Source of the DNA: Streptococcus catagoni
GTDB lineage: Bacteria; Bacillota; Bacilli; Lactobacillales; Streptococcaceae
Reading direction: 5' to 3'
Assembly: GCF_011421425.1 (NCBI RefSeq)
Contig: NZ_WPCW01000003.1
Coordinates: 186,001 to 250,000, forward strand
DNA: 64,000 bases
The notes below the pieces were generated by a model that saw only the letters and a list, made by a program, of their open reading frames with translations, was not told where the DNA came from and did no database searches. A program made the translations under genes and the position numbers. Shown here in pieces: positions 1 through 7,932 of the stretch; the stretch's first letter is position 1, and every line of letters starts with the position of its first letter.

Positions 1-1
1 A

Positions 2-283
2 GGCTTGCCACTTGTTTTCCATATGGCCTTTGACCAGATTGATAAAGATAAACAGATCGAAGCTATGGAACAATTGATTTCCTATGGCTTTGAGAGGATA
101 CTGATCCATGGTTCTAAGGATAATCAGTCTATCTATAATAATATCAACCATATCAAGAAATTGATTGAAGCTTCAAAGAATCGGATTGAAATTATGATTG
201 GCGGGGGAGTTACTGCCGAAAATGCTGAAGAACTAAGCCAACTAACTGGTATCAAGATTGTTCACGGTACAAAGATAATCTAA
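2..283 (+). CDS. cutC: Copper homeostasis protein CutC, C-terminal part (5' end outside window)
   Basis: The reading frame is open from the window edge, so only the C-terminal ~93 residues are visible. CutC is a TIM-barrel protein first linked to copper tolerance; its biochemical activity is not settled. Visible family features are FHMAFD, the HG of ILIHGSKD, the glycine-rich IGGGVTAEN loop and the terminal HGTKI. The apparent TTG start at base 5 is an internal leucine codon. A hairpin with a T-rich tail follows the stop, so this is probably the last gene of its transcript. The family call is firm; the role in copper handling is known only from homologues. Confidence 0.88.
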   Translation, partial: GLPLVFHMAFDQIDKDKQIEAMEQLISYGFERILIHGSKDNQSIYNNINHIKKLIEASKNRIEIMIGGGVTAENAEELSQLTGIKIVHGTKII

Positions 284-286
284 AAA

Positions 287-318
287 GTGCTAGAATCATA
301 TCCTGGCCTTTTACTTTT
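287..318 (+). terminator. Terminator after cutC (copy 1 of a repeated sequence)
   Basis: CTAGAAT / ATCCTGG arms with a short CAT loop and one mismatch are followed by a T-rich tract. Nearly the same 28-30 nt, with a perfect stem, recurs after the next gene at about 1396. Confidence 0.6.
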
Positions 319-381
319 TACATAGGAAAAAACAGTCTTACAGCTTACTAAGTGTCAATTCTAATCTTTTTTACAGTAATT

Positions 382-390
382 TGATATAAT
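382..390 (+). promoter_or_regulatory. Extended -10 promoter upstream of the YczE-like gene
   Basis: TG-A-TATAAT is a consensus extended -10 element. I see no good -35 box 17 nt upstream. Transcription would start near 397 and run through the hairpin at 461-523 before the gene. Confidence 0.55.
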
Positions 391-460
391 AAATATAACG
401 ATATCAGAAATCCAAAGGATAACAGAATTTCATTTTAACAGAAACAGTAGAATAATGACA

Positions 461-523
461 AAAAGGAATAAGTCTCACTAGTAATATTTCACAATTCTAC
501 TAAAGAGAGCTTATTCTTTTTTA
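461..523 (+). promoter_or_regulatory. Long leader hairpin with T-tract; possible attenuator or small RNA end
   Basis: The arms AAAAGGAATAAG-TCTC and GAGA-G-CTTATTCTTTTTT pair. An inner TAGTA/TACTA stem (479-483 with 498-502) extends the fold. A T-rich tract follows directly. The hairpin lies about 65 nt after the predicted start site and about 95 nt before the gene start. It could terminate early transcripts (attenuation) or end a short RNA. No riboswitch family was recognised. Confidence 0.45.
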
Positions 524-617
524 TTGTAGTCATTTTATTGGTGATACTCATTCCTAGCTACTGGGTATTCAGATCTGTCACTGTTAAAAAATGATGATGA
601 TAGAAAGGAACTTAAAG

Positions 618-1250
618 ATGAAGATATTACGTTTTTTTATTGGTATCAATATTATGGCAATTGGAGTTGCCCTGTCTAAATTATCACAATTAGGAACCTC
701 ACCTATTGCAGCAATTCCAAATGTTTTATCTGAAATTTTAAAGCAATCAATTGGCTTATACACCATATTATTTATGGTACTTTTGGTTATTATACAAATA
801 ATAATCCTAGGAATTCATCTCCATTGGTCGGATTTATTTAAACTGCTTATTCAAATCATACCTGGAGCTTTATTTGGCTTTTTCATCAACTTTTATGTCA
901 ATCTCCTAGAAGTATTAACTCATTTTAATAGTTATATTTTCCAATTAACAATATTACTAATTAGCATCATTATTCTTGCCATTGGCGTTGTCATTGAAGT
1001 GAGAGCAGACTTTATTTTAATGCCGGGTGAGGGCTTACCTCAATCCATAGCCAAGCATTTTAACCTGTCCTTTCCCAAAGTCAAACTTTGGTCTGATTTT
1101 ACAATGGTCTTTGTAGCACTAGTGATATCTTTTTTATTGTCCCAACCATTTTTAGGCATACGTGAAGGAACTTTACTGGCTACCTTACTTACAGGACCCT
1201 GTGTCTCTCTGATAACCTATTATCTTGAAAAGATGAAAACAAGTCATTAA
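618..1250 (+). CDS. YczE/YyaS/YitT-type integral membrane protein
   Basis: A 210-residue, very hydrophobic protein with about five membrane segments. It belongs to the YczE-like family, whose substrate is unknown. The family-like elements are the N-terminal LSQLGTSPIAAIP loop, the motif MPGEGLPQSIA near residue 142, and the final LLTGPCVSLI segment. I chose ATG 618 because GAAAGGAA lies 7 nt upstream (603-610); the in-frame ATG triplet at 591-599 has no ribosome site. It stands alone between two copies of the same terminator, so it may be a separately acquired cassette. A transporter or sensor role would be a guess. Confidence 0.75.
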   Translation: MKILRFFIGINIMAIGVALSKLSQLGTSPIAAIPNVLSEILKQSIGLYTILFMVLLVIIQIIILGIHLHWSDLFKLLIQIIPGALFGFFINFYVNLLEVLTHFNSYIFQLTILLISIIILAIGVVIEVRADFILMPGEGLPQSIAKHFNLSFPKVKLWSDFTMVFVALVISFLLSQPFLGIREGTLLATLLTGPCVSLITYYLEKMKTSH

Positions 1251-1366
1251 TACAGTTACAAATTCTTATTTATGTTTTTACTGGGAACTTCTTCTCGCAA
1301 AGTGAGGAAATGATAGGCCAAAGATATGATCTTTACCTGACTTCTTCCTCTAATAACAAAAAAAGA

Positions 1367-1427
1367 GAAGAAAAAAGTTTTTTCTTCCATTCTGTTGCTA
1401 GGATCATATCCTGGCTTTTTATTTTTA
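1367..1427 (+). terminator. Terminators after the YczE-like gene (copy 2 of the repeat)
   Basis: Two dyads lie together. GAAGAAAAAA / TTTTTTCTTC (1367-1387) is an almost uninterrupted inverted repeat. CTAGGAT-CAT-ATCCTGG (from 1398) is a perfect 7-bp stem followed by a T-rich tail. The second is a near copy of 287-318. Confidence 0.6.
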
Positions 1428-1435
1428 AGAAATGA

Positions 1436-2302
1436 CTAGAGGTCATGATAGCTATTGTAGAGGTCTTGTCTATTGATTTGTAGAGACTTTGCTACTTTTT
1501 TGATGGCATGATTTGGTTTTAGACCCGCTTCAATTTCAGCTGTAACCATTTCTAGGGGATCCCTAACTTCTAATTCAGCTTTTACTTGGTCTTCTTCTCC
1601 GGCTCCTTCGACAATAATCAGGCATTCGCCCTTGAGTGGATTTTCATTGATATAGGCCATGATCTCACTGATCGAGCCTCTTTGGTACTCTTCATAGACC
1701 TTAGTTAATTCCCTCACCAAAACAAGGGAACGTTCTCCATAAACCTCATGCATATTTTTCAAGGTATCAGAAACCCTATAGGGAGATTCATAAAAAATTT
1801 GTGTTTCAGGATAGGCTTTTTTACTTTCAAAAAAGGCTTTTTGTTGGCCTGATTTTCTGGGTAAAAAACCAAAGAAAAGATGGGGCTGCGGAGCTAGTCC
1901 ACTGGCAATCAGCGCTGTGATCCCTGCAGAAGCCCCTGGAAGGGAAACCACCTTGATGCCTTGAGCAATAGCCTCCTTGACCAAGTCATGACCAGGATCA
2001 GAAATAGAGGGCATGCCAGCATCTGAAACCTGGGCAATTGACTGACCTGAGAGGAGTTTTTCAATTAATTGGGGTATCTTCTCAAAGGCATTATGCTCAT
2101 GAAAGGAGATCTGCTTGGTCTTAATATCAAAATGTTTTAAAAGTAGACCAGTATTTCTGGTGTCTTCAGCACAGATGAGATCAACTTCTGCTAGCAGGAT
2201 GACTGCTCGATAGGTCATATCCTGTAAATTGCCAATGGGTGTTGGAACCAAGTAGAGGATTCCGCTATCTTTTGGATCTTTAAAGCTTTTTTGAACTTGC
2301 AT
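1436..2302 (-). CDS. rsmI: 16S rRNA 2'-O-ribose C1402 methyltransferase RsmI
   Basis: RsmI methylates the 2'-O of C1402 in 16S rRNA using SAM and acts together with RsmH at the decoding centre. The 288-residue protein has the tetrapyrrole-methylase fold: LVPTPIGNLQDMT near the start, EDTRNTG around 46, SDAGMPSISDPG around 93-104, the FGFLPRK loop and ESPYR, and the C-terminal CLIIVEG. Length is normal. It is the last gene of the tmk-holB-ricT-yabA-rsmI operon and starts 1 nt after the yabA stop, so it is probably translationally coupled. No anomaly seen. Confidence 0.95.
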   Translation of the reverse strand: MQVQKSFKDPKDSGILYLVPTPIGNLQDMTYRAVILLAEVDLICAEDTRNTGLLLKHFDIKTKQISFHEHNAFEKIPQLIEKLLSGQSIAQVSDAGMPSISDPGHDLVKEAIAQGIKVVSLPGASAGITALIASGLAPQPHLFFGFLPRKSGQQKAFFESKKAYPETQIFYESPYRVSDTLKNMHEVYGERSLVLVRELTKVYEEYQRGSISEIMAYINENPLKGECLIIVEGAGEEDQVKAELEVRDPLEMVTAEIEAGLKPNHAIKKVAKSLQINRQDLYNSYHDL

Positions 2303-2303
2303 C

Positions 2304-2633
2304 TTAGGACTTTCTATCTAATAGTTCTCTGCAAAACATACATTCTTCGTCATTCTCACGGCGTTGCCCATAAAAGAAGTTGCAAATGTGGAAGCCTTCC
2401 TCGTAGATTCCTTCTAGATGGTTCTTCCCTTGTTTGCTGGTAGACTTAGCAAGAGTTTCATGTTCTATTTGACTCAATCTTTCTCGAAGTTTGGTATTTT
2501 CAATCCGTAATACCGCATTTTCCTCAACAAGTCCTTGGACTTGTTTTTTCATGGCTTCAATATCTGCTAAAGTAACCATGAGGTTTTGAGAAAAACCATC
2601 AAAGGCATCAAATAGCTCTCTTTTATTTACCAA
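2304..2633 (-). CDS. yabA: Replication initiation control protein YabA (TTG start)
   Basis: YabA bridges DnaA and the DnaN sliding clamp and prevents over-initiation of replication. The 109 residues comprise an N-terminal helical tetramerisation region (about 1-60, heptad-like) and a C-terminal zinc domain with HICNFF and CMFCREL, the expected His/Cys cluster. Translation should start at TTG 2633, since GAGGAGG sits 6 nt upstream and no suitable ATG exists. It overlaps the end of ricT by 11 nt. The neighbouring holB and tmk genes give a DNA-replication context. Confidence 0.93.
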   Translation of the reverse strand: MVNKRELFDAFDGFSQNLMVTLADIEAMKKQVQGLVEENAVLRIENTKLRERLSQIEHETLAKSTSKQGKNHLEGIYEEGFHICNFFYGQRRENDEECMFCRELLDRKS

Positions 2634-3423
2634 TTATAACCTCCTCTAAATCATATGTCATCACTGTTTCCTTGTCATCAAATTTGAGTTTCAAGGTTTC
2701 TGTGAAGATATCTATGGAAACAACCTTAGCTTCTCCATCACTTGTTTTTACTGTACTACCATAATCAGGGAACTTCTTCTTACTTTCCACGTAAAAAGCA
2801 TCCTCGTACTGTAAGCAACATAAGAGCCGTCCACAGTTTCCTAAATTTTTGATGGAATTTAATGACAAACTTTGGTTTTTTAACATTTTTATGGACAGGG
2901 TAGGAAATTCTCCTAAAAAGGTCGAACAACACAGAGGCCTGCCACAGGGGCCTATGCCACCATAAACTTTGGCTTCTTGCCGGCTGTTGAGTTGCCTCAG
3001 TTCAATTCTTGTTTTAAAAAAAGAAGCTAATTCTTTTAGGAGCTGTCTAAAATCCACTCTTTCCTCGGCAGTAAAGGTAATTAAAACAAAATTCCGCTCC
3101 AAGGGAAAGCTAATGTCAATCACCTTCATCCCCAATTGATAGGAGGCGATCATTTCTTTTACTGTAGGCTTAGAATCTTGAGCCAGCTGAGCATTATTAG
3201 CATAAGCTTTAAGATCCATAGTATTAGCCTGTCTTAAAATATAAGGCATATTATCAGGCAACTGTGCTTCTTTAAATGCCTTCAGTGGCTGACAGACCTG
3301 TCCCAGAAAAGACCCTTTACTGTCTTTAACCACTACCCATGTTAGTAAGGGAAAATCTTCCTTACTAACAACATATTTAACCGTTTTTGATTGACAAAAC
3401 CTTACTCCAATTGTGCTTGTCAT
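2623..3423 (-). CDS. ricT: PSP1-domain protein RicT (YaaT)
   Basis: In Bacillus, YaaT/RicT joins YlbF (RicF) and YmcA (RicA) in an Fe-S complex that adjusts RNase Y mRNA processing and competence or sporulation decisions. The 266-residue protein has two cysteine clusters typical of PSP1 proteins: GPCGRPLCC (about 157-165) and GNCGRLLCC (about 195-203). These are candidate Fe-S ligands. It overlaps the holB stop by 4 nt. A ylbF gene lies only 2 kb upstream on the same strand, which supports a Ric-type partnership. The complex has not been shown here; that part is inference. Confidence 0.9.
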   Translation of the reverse strand: MTSTIGVRFCQSKTVKYVVSKEDFPLLTWVVVKDSKGSFLGQVCQPLKAFKEAQLPDNMPYILRQANTMDLKAYANNAQLAQDSKPTVKEMIASYQLGMKVIDISFPLERNFVLITFTAEERVDFRQLLKELASFFKTRIELRQLNSRQEAKVYGGIGPCGRPLCCSTFLGEFPTLSIKMLKNQSLSLNSIKNLGNCGRLLCCLQYEDAFYVESKKKFPDYGSTVKTSDGEAKVVSIDIFTETLKLKFDDKETVMTYDLEEVIIGK

Positions 3424-4295
3424 GATATCACCATATATTCTAAACTATTCTGAAAGTTGACATTACTACGCCACATTCGTCTTGCTAGATACACTTTTTC
3501 AAGATAAGCTAGGGCTTTTTGATTGGTATAATCTTCTGAAAGAAGGAGGGTTAGTAGCTGTAGGACCATATCCTGCTCTTTTTTGTCAGCAACTTGTAGA
3601 CTGAGGCGACTAACTTCCAAGTAAGCCTGTTTCTTATCCTTCAGTAAAATAGACACAAATTTCTGACAAAGTCGTATGCATTCTAGCATTTTGGTATTTG
3701 CTGCTAACTCTTCTAGTTCTCTAGGGCTCTTAGCCAGCTTTGCCAATAAATCTGCCTGCTTTTTTAAAAGCCCAAGCTCCTGAGCCTGTGTAGAAAGTTG
3801 TTTTTCATTCTTTGGAAAATGAAATAATTGTGCACGACTTTTTATGGTTGGTAAGACTAGGCTATCATCATTAGTTAGTAAAAAGATATAGGATGAGCTT
3901 TGAGGCTCTTCAATGAATTTCAAGATACTGTTGGCTGCGTTAACATGCATCTTTTCGCAGTCTTTGATGATAAAAACTTGGTGCTCACTTTCATAGCCCG
4001 TCTGTGAAAAGTTCTTCATCATTTCTTTAACAGTTTCTGTTTTAATCACTTGTCCATTAGGCTCTATGATCTTTAAATCAGAAAATTCATTTTGGTCAAT
4101 CAGTTGGCAGATGCGGCATTGACCACAGGGTAAATGGTCACTTTTATCCTGGCAGAAAATAGCTTTTGCTAGGTACAAGGCCATTTCATAGTTGGCATAG
4201 TCTCCTGAGAAAAGATAAGCATGATTGAGCCGATTTTTTTGTAAAACCTGCTTAAAGGATTGAAAGGCTTGTGGTACCTGTTCCTCTATATTCAT
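3420..4295 (-). CDS. holB: DNA polymerase III subunit delta'
   Basis: Delta' is part of the clamp loader that places the sliding clamp at replication forks. The 291 residues show an AAA+ fold, with a zinc-module cysteine set (CQDKSDHLPCGQCRIC, about 48-63) and the NAANSILKFIEEP segment. The Walker A region reads SGDYANYEMAL and lacks GKT, so this subunit probably does not hydrolyse ATP, as is usual for delta'. I start at ATG 4295 because AAGGAG lies 9 nt upstream; the in-frame GTG at 4304 abuts that site. It follows tmk by 15 nt. Confidence 0.93.
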   Translation of the reverse strand: MNIEEQVPQAFQSFKQVLQKNRLNHAYLFSGDYANYEMALYLAKAIFCQDKSDHLPCGQCRICQLIDQNEFSDLKIIEPNGQVIKTETVKEMMKNFSQTGYESEHQVFIIKDCEKMHVNAANSILKFIEEPQSSSYIFLLTNDDSLVLPTIKSRAQLFHFPKNEKQLSTQAQELGLLKKQADLLAKLAKSPRELEELAANTKMLECIRLCQKFVSILLKDKKQAYLEVSRLSLQVADKKEQDMVLQLLTLLLSEDYTNQKALAYLEKVYLARRMWRSNVNFQNSLEYMVIS

Positions 4296-4310
4296 TTCAA
4301 TCACTCCTTC

Positions 4311-4946
4311 TTAAGCTTCAAGCTGCTGTAAAATAACCTCTTTGGTGTCAGCGATGACTTTTTCTAAGGGCTGTGCAGCATTAATGGTTACAATCCTGTC
4401 CTTGTTTTCTTCTGCTAACTCCAAATAGCCCTGTCTGACCTTTTGGTGCATGTCTAACTTTTCCAGGTCTAATCGATTGACTTCACGCTCTTTATTTTGC
4501 TCAATTCTTGCCAGACCAATCTCTGATGGCACATCAAAGTAAAGGGTCAAAGTCGGTTCCATTCCATCTGTTGCGTAGTGGTTTAACCACTTGATAGCTT
4601 CCTTGTCAAGGCCTCTTCCTGATCCCTGATAGGCTACTGAACTATCTGTGAAACGGTCTATTAAGACAATTTTTCCTTCTTTAACTGCTGGCAGGACCTT
4701 TTCAACCAAATGTTGGCGTCTGGCAGCTATGTAGAGCAAGAGCTCTGTTTTCTTATCCATTGCTGTATTTTCAACATCTAAGATAATCTCTCTAATGCTT
4801 TCAGCTATGGCAACACCCCCAGGCTCTCTGGTGCTTAAAAGAGGTTGATTAAATTCTTTTTCCATAAAGGGAATGATTTCTTCTAAGACACTGGTTTTTC
4901 CAGCTCCATCAGGCCCTTCAAATGTGATGATTATACCTTTTGACAT
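4311..4946 (-). CDS. tmk: Thymidylate kinase
   Basis: Phosphorylates dTMP to dTDP with ATP, an essential step of dTTP synthesis. The 211-residue protein carries the P-loop [11 protein letters not shown] (about 9-19), the REPGG motif that contacts dTMP, and [17 protein letters not shown], which holds the DR(Y/F) signature. Length is typical. It has its own ribosome site (AAAGGATAGAAG) and heads the tmk-holB-ricT-yabA-rsmI cluster. No anomaly. Confidence 0.97.
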   Translation of the reverse strand: MSKGIIITFEGPDGAGKTSVLEEIIPFMEKEFNQPLLSTREPGGVAIAESIREIILDVENTAMDKKTELLLYIAARRQHLVEKVLPAVKEGKIVLIDRFTDSSVAYQGSGRGLDKEAIKWLNHYATDGMEPTLTLYFDVPSEIGLARIEQNKEREVNRLDLEKLDMHQKVRQGYLELAEENKDRIVTINAAQPLEKVIADTKEVILQQLEA

Positions 4947-4993
4947 CTTCTATCCTTTTTCATTGATTACCCTATTTTACCAAAATTTAAGAG

Positions 4994-5023
4994 AAAAAGA
5001 CACTGCCAATTAAAAGCAGCGTC
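4994..5023 (-). terminator. Terminator upstream of tmk
   Basis: GACGCTGC / GCAGTGTC arms (one G-T pair) with a 9-nt loop and a U-tract on the minus strand. It would stop read-through from ylbFG into tmk. Confidence 0.7.
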
Positions 5024-5112
5024 TCCAAATTTAGACAAAGTGATGTGCTTCTCTGATCTTCGATTTTACCTTTTTAGTAACAAAAGCAATGGGGCTTTAA
5101 GAAAGAGTAAGT

Positions 5113-5147
5113 AAAAACTTGAAGACAAACTAAGTTTTCTTCAAGTT
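5113..5147 (-). terminator. Terminator of ylbF-ylbG
   Basis: AACTTGAAGA / TCTTCAAGTT stem with a U-rich tail on the minus strand, just downstream of the ylbG stop. Confidence 0.75.
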
Positions 5148-5164
5148 GGAATTTCCTATAGACT

Positions 5165-5428
5165 TTAGAGAGTTTCTTCTGGACGTTGCAAATTGCCAAC
5201 AAATTTATGGTCAATTTCATCAAATTTAGAAACTTTGACTTCTCTGACAAATCTTAGTTTGCTAATTTCTTTAATCTTTTCTGAGGCATCTTCTTTGTTG
5301 ACATAGAGGAGAAGATACCTTGATCTTTTAGAATGGTAATAGAGGTCTCCATACTTGTAAACTTTTCTAGCATCACGGTTATAGTAGAGGTAGACAAGTA
5401 GACCTATTCTTTTTTGTTTTTCAAACAT
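5165..5428 (-). CDS. ylbG: YlbG family protein (DUF2129)
   Basis: A small, basic cytoplasmic protein of 87 residues matching the YlbG family. The N-terminal [15 protein letters not shown] is followed by [20 protein letters not shown] and the C-terminal FVREVKVS. The molecular function is unknown. ATG 5428 overlaps the ylbF stop (TGATG) with AAAGGA 6 nt upstream, so I prefer it to the GTG one codon earlier. The coupling to ylbF is conserved in Bacilli and hints at a shared function. Confidence 0.85.
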   Translation of the reverse strand: MFEKQKRIGLLVYLYYNRDARKVYKYGDLYYHSKRSRYLLLYVNKEDASEKIKEISKLRFVREVKVSKFDEIDHKFVGNLQRPEETL

Positions 5429-5874
5429 CACATATCCTTTTCTTTAATATTTTGATAGATCCCTATTGAAGGCCGCTCTCTTTTAGGAGCTAAAGGTAAG
5501 CCACTATCCACAAATATGGATGAGGATACAGTTTTTGCAAGTTTTTGGGCAATCTTAGCCAGGTGTTTTTGAAAATCAACCTCTGCATATCTGAATTCCA
5601 CAGTTAGAGGATTAAGATCTAGCTGCCTTTTTTTAAATAAGAGAGCTCTTTTAAGATCCTTTGTTTCTGGATGAAAGTCCGCATAACGACTGGCCTCTTC
5701 ATAGCGATCCTTAAGATCTTTAAAGTCTGCTAGCTGCTTTTGCAAGGCCTGGTCGCTTTCAAAGATCTTTTTCAGACGGCAGCAATTTTTATATTCAGGG
5801 GTTTTTAGTAGGTTTGCAACTAATGTATCTATGGCATCTTCAATTTCTAAGAGCTCTTCATTGATAATTAACAT
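5428..5874 (-). CDS. ylbF: YlbF family regulator (RicF-like), probable leaderless mRNA
   Basis: YlbF/YmcA proteins are small helical proteins; in Bacillus YlbF forms the Ric complex with YaaT and YmcA. The 148 residues begin [15 protein letters not shown] and are largely helical. The open frame runs on to 6036, but the extra 54 residues lack family character and are rich in arginine. I therefore start at ATG 5874. No Shine-Dalgarno sequence precedes it. Instead TG-G-TATAAT ends 6 nt before the ATG, which predicts transcription starting at the start codon itself. ylbG follows with a 1-nt overlap. Confidence 0.83.
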   Translation of the reverse strand: MLIINEELLEIEDAIDTLVANLLKTPEYKNCCRLKKIFESDQALQKQLADFKDLKDRYEEASRYADFHPETKDLKRALLFKKRQLDLNPLTVEFRYAEVDFQKHLAKIAQKLAKTVSSSIFVDSGLPLAPKRERPSIGIYQNIKEKDM

Positions 5875-5906
5875 AAGTTGATTATACCACAAATTAGCCT
5901 TGTCAA
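5875..5906 (-). promoter_or_regulatory. Extended -10 promoter 6 nt before the ylbF ATG
   Basis: On the minus strand TGGTATAAT occupies 5881-5889 and TTGACA 5901-5906, with a short 14-nt spacer. The -10 to ATG distance is 6 nt, so the A of ATG is the expected +1. Confidence 0.65.
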
Positions 5907-6254
5907 AAACTGAAGGTCTTTTAAAAGTATTTGAGATTTTTACAATGAAATGAGGGGCTAGTCTTCTTCTCCTGTAACATAGAGAAAGGCTAAAGATCTT
6001 CAGCCCTAGCCTTCCTCTCTCTCCATATCCAAGCATTTCGGTTATTGTTTGGATATAGGTTTATTATACCATTTATATAAGTCTTTAACCCTAAAAAGTT
6101 AGTTTTTTCTGGTATTTATCTCTTAAAGTTTGTTACTTCGTCTGTTTTTAAGCTATTGTTTTCTGATGTGATAGGCTTTCCTTAGATGAGACAATGTCCT
6201 GCCTTCTTTTCTCACTTATTCAACAGTTTTTTATCTTCATAACTTAAGTTCATA
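5907..6254 (-). other. Non-coding stretch with a second promoter and strong hairpins
   Basis: No convincing gene. On the minus strand TGGTATAAT (6063-6071) is a consensus extended -10 box. The predicted RNA first folds ATATCCAA with TTGGATAT. It then forms a long hairpin pairing AGAGAGGAAGGCTA with TAGCCTTTCTCT (two extra bases on one side), enclosing GAAGATCTT. A further GGCTAG/CTAGCC pairing is possible. The segment ends at the ylbF promoter. This could be an untranslated leader or an independent small RNA. I recognise no known family. Confidence 0.45.
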
Positions 6255-6289
6255 CAAAAAACCCTTTCACTGGATAGTCCAGTGAAAGG
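6255..6289 (-). terminator. Terminator of clpP
   Basis: CTTTCACTGGA / TCCAGTGAAAG perfect stem with a 3-nt loop, followed by six U on the minus strand. Confidence 0.88.
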
Positions 6290-6348
6290 AGTACATATCA
6301 TTTTTGTCTAACTTATGGGGCGCTTTTCATTGCAAGGCTATTTTAACT

Positions 6349-6939
6349 TTATTTTAACTTGTTATTTTCCATAATTTCATCAATGAAGCCATAGGCTAAT
6401 GTTTCTTTAGCGTCCATCCAGTAGTCACGTTCAGCATCCTTATGGATTTGTTTGATTGTTTTACCAGAATTGTCAGCTAAGATTTTTTCTAAACGTTTAC
6501 GTGTTTTCAAGAGTTGTTCAGCAACAATGGCCATATCAGACTGCTGTGTTCCGTTACCAGCTCCTCCCATCGGTTGATGGATCAGGTATTCTGCATTAGG
6601 AAGCATGAAACGTTTCCCTTTTGCTCCTGAAGAAGCAATAATGGTTCCCATTGAAGCAGCCATACCCATAACAATAGTTTGCACATCTGATTTAATAAAG
6701 TTCATGGTATCAACAATAGCTAGACCAGCTGAAACAGAACCTCCAGGTGTGTTCACATATAAATAAATGTCTTTTGTATTATCCTGAGCATCTAGGAATA
6801 AGAGCTGAGCAATAACTGAATTTGCCATATTATCTTCTACAGGACCTGTAAGCATGATAATACGATCTTTTAAAAGGCGTGAGTAAATGTCATAAGAGCG
6901 TTCACCACGACTTGTTTGTTCAATAACAACAGGGATCAT
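6349..6939 (-). CDS. clpP: ATP-dependent Clp protease proteolytic subunit
   Basis: ClpP forms the barrel serine protease that degrades proteins delivered by ClpC, ClpE or ClpX. With ATG 6939 (TTGGAGAA upstream) it has the standard 196 residues; the in-frame start at 6975 would add 12 atypical residues. The catalytic triad is visible: Ser in GMAASMGT, His in YLIHQPMGG, and Asp in RDYWMDAKE. Its promoter is overlapped by a perfect CtsR operator, so heat and stress induction through CtsR is expected. A strong terminator follows, so it is monocistronic. Confidence 0.98.
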   Translation of the reverse strand: MIPVVIEQTSRGERSYDIYSRLLKDRIIMLTGPVEDNMANSVIAQLLFLDAQDNTKDIYLYVNTPGGSVSAGLAIVDTMNFIKSDVQTIVMGMAASMGTIIASSGAKGKRFMLPNAEYLIHQPMGGAGNGTQQSDMAIVAEQLLKTRKRLEKILADNSGKTIKQIHKDAERDYWMDAKETLAYGFIDEIMENNKLK

Positions 6940-7009
6940 ATAATTCTCCAATCTAAGTGAAACGGTTGGTTTCAATCTACCCTACCGTTTCTTTTTAATG
7001 ATTGACCCT

Positions 7010-7039
7010 ATTATAATCTATTGGTCAAATAAGGTCAAA
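7010..7039 (-). promoter_or_regulatory. clpP promoter with overlapping CtsR operator
   Basis: On the minus strand TTGACC (7033-7038), a 17-nt spacer and TATAAT (7010-7015) form a good sigma-A promoter. On the plus strand GGTCAAA-TAA-GGTCAAA (7023-7039) is an exact match to the CtsR direct-repeat operator. It covers the -35 box and half the spacer, a position suited to repression. Confidence 0.9.
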
Positions 7040-7125
7040 TATTAAACTTCTTCAAACTTTTTAATGATTTTTGATACTTTTTCTTGCCGCTGGACTTACT
7101 TCGCTTTCCTATTTCTTGGCTCAGG

Positions 7126-7152
7126 ATAAAACAGTCCACTGGACTGTTTTAT
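7126..7152 (-). terminator. Terminator overlapping the upp stop codon
   Basis: ATAAAACAGTCC / GGACTGTTTTAT is a perfect 12-bp stem with a 3-nt loop. Its first arm includes the upp stop codon. The stem itself supplies the U-rich end. Confidence 0.8.
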
Positions 7153-7778
7153 TTAGTTCCAAATAGGCGATCACCAGCGTCACCAAGGCCCGGGACGATA
7201 TAGCCGTGTTCATTAAGTTTTTCATCTAGGGCTGCAGTATAGATATCAACATCTGGATGTGCATCTTGAAGTTTTTTAACACCTTCTGGAGCTGCTACCA
7301 AGCAGACAAATTTAATATTGGCTGCACCACGTTTCTTCAAGGAATCCACAGCTAAAATAGCAGAGCCCCCAGTAGCTAACATTGGGTCAACCACAAAGAT
7401 TTGACGTTGGTCAATGTCTTCAGGAAGTTTTACTAAGTATTCAACAGGTTCCAAGGTTTCTTCATCACGGTACATACCAATATGGCCAACTTTGGCTGCA
7501 GGAACCAAGCTTAAAAAGCCATCTACCATCCCAATTCCAGCCCGTAAAATAGGAACAATAGCTAATTTTTTCCCAGCTAATTGTTTTTGAATTGTTTTAG
7601 ACACTGGTGTTTGAATTTCTACGTCTTCTAAGGGAAGATCACGAGATACTTCATAACCCATTAACATGGCAATTTCATTGACTAATTCCCGGAAATTCTT
7701 TGTTGAGGTATCTTCACGACGTAAAATTGATAATTTGTGCTGGATAAGTGGATGCGAAATAACTTGAAATTTTCCCAT
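7149..7778 (-). CDS. upp: Uracil phosphoribosyltransferase
   Basis: Salvages uracil to UMP using PRPP. The 209-residue protein has the PRPP-binding [12 protein letters not shown] motif (about 130-141) and the uracil-binding C-terminus [14 protein letters not shown]. It has a good ribosome site (GAAGGAAG) and an extended -10 TGC-TATAAT upstream. It is transcribed alone and ends in a hairpin that overlaps its stop codon. No PyrR-type attenuator was seen. Confidence 0.98.
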   Translation of the reverse strand: MGKFQVISHPLIQHKLSILRREDTSTKNFRELVNEIAMLMGYEVSRDLPLEDVEIQTPVSKTIQKQLAGKKLAIVPILRAGIGMVDGFLSLVPAAKVGHIGMYRDEETLEPVEYLVKLPEDIDQRQIFVVDPMLATGGSAILAVDSLKKRGAANIKFVCLVAAPEGVKKLQDAHPDVDIYTAALDEKLNEHGYIVPGLGDAGDRLFGTK

Positions 7779-7877
7779 GTCGATTTACTTCCTTCTTCTT
7801 TTTTTCACTTTCACTATTATAGCAAAATTCAATGTATTTTGCAGAAGAATTTTTTAAAAAGTCAGGTTAAAAAAACA

Positions 7878-7910
7878 AAAAAGAAAATCTGATCAGCAAT
7901 CAGACTTTCC
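7878..7910 (-). terminator. Terminator of murJ
   Basis: On the minus strand AAAGTCTGAT-TGCTG-ATCAGATTTTC forms a stem with one mismatch, followed by a long U-rich tract. Confidence 0.8.
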
Positions 7911-7932
7911 ATAACTTAAGCTCTGCCATTTA

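Noticed and set aside
5875..6036. N-terminal extension of ylbF by 54 codons
   Set aside because: Arg-rich, unlike the family, overlaps the promoter and hairpins; no ribosome site at 6036.
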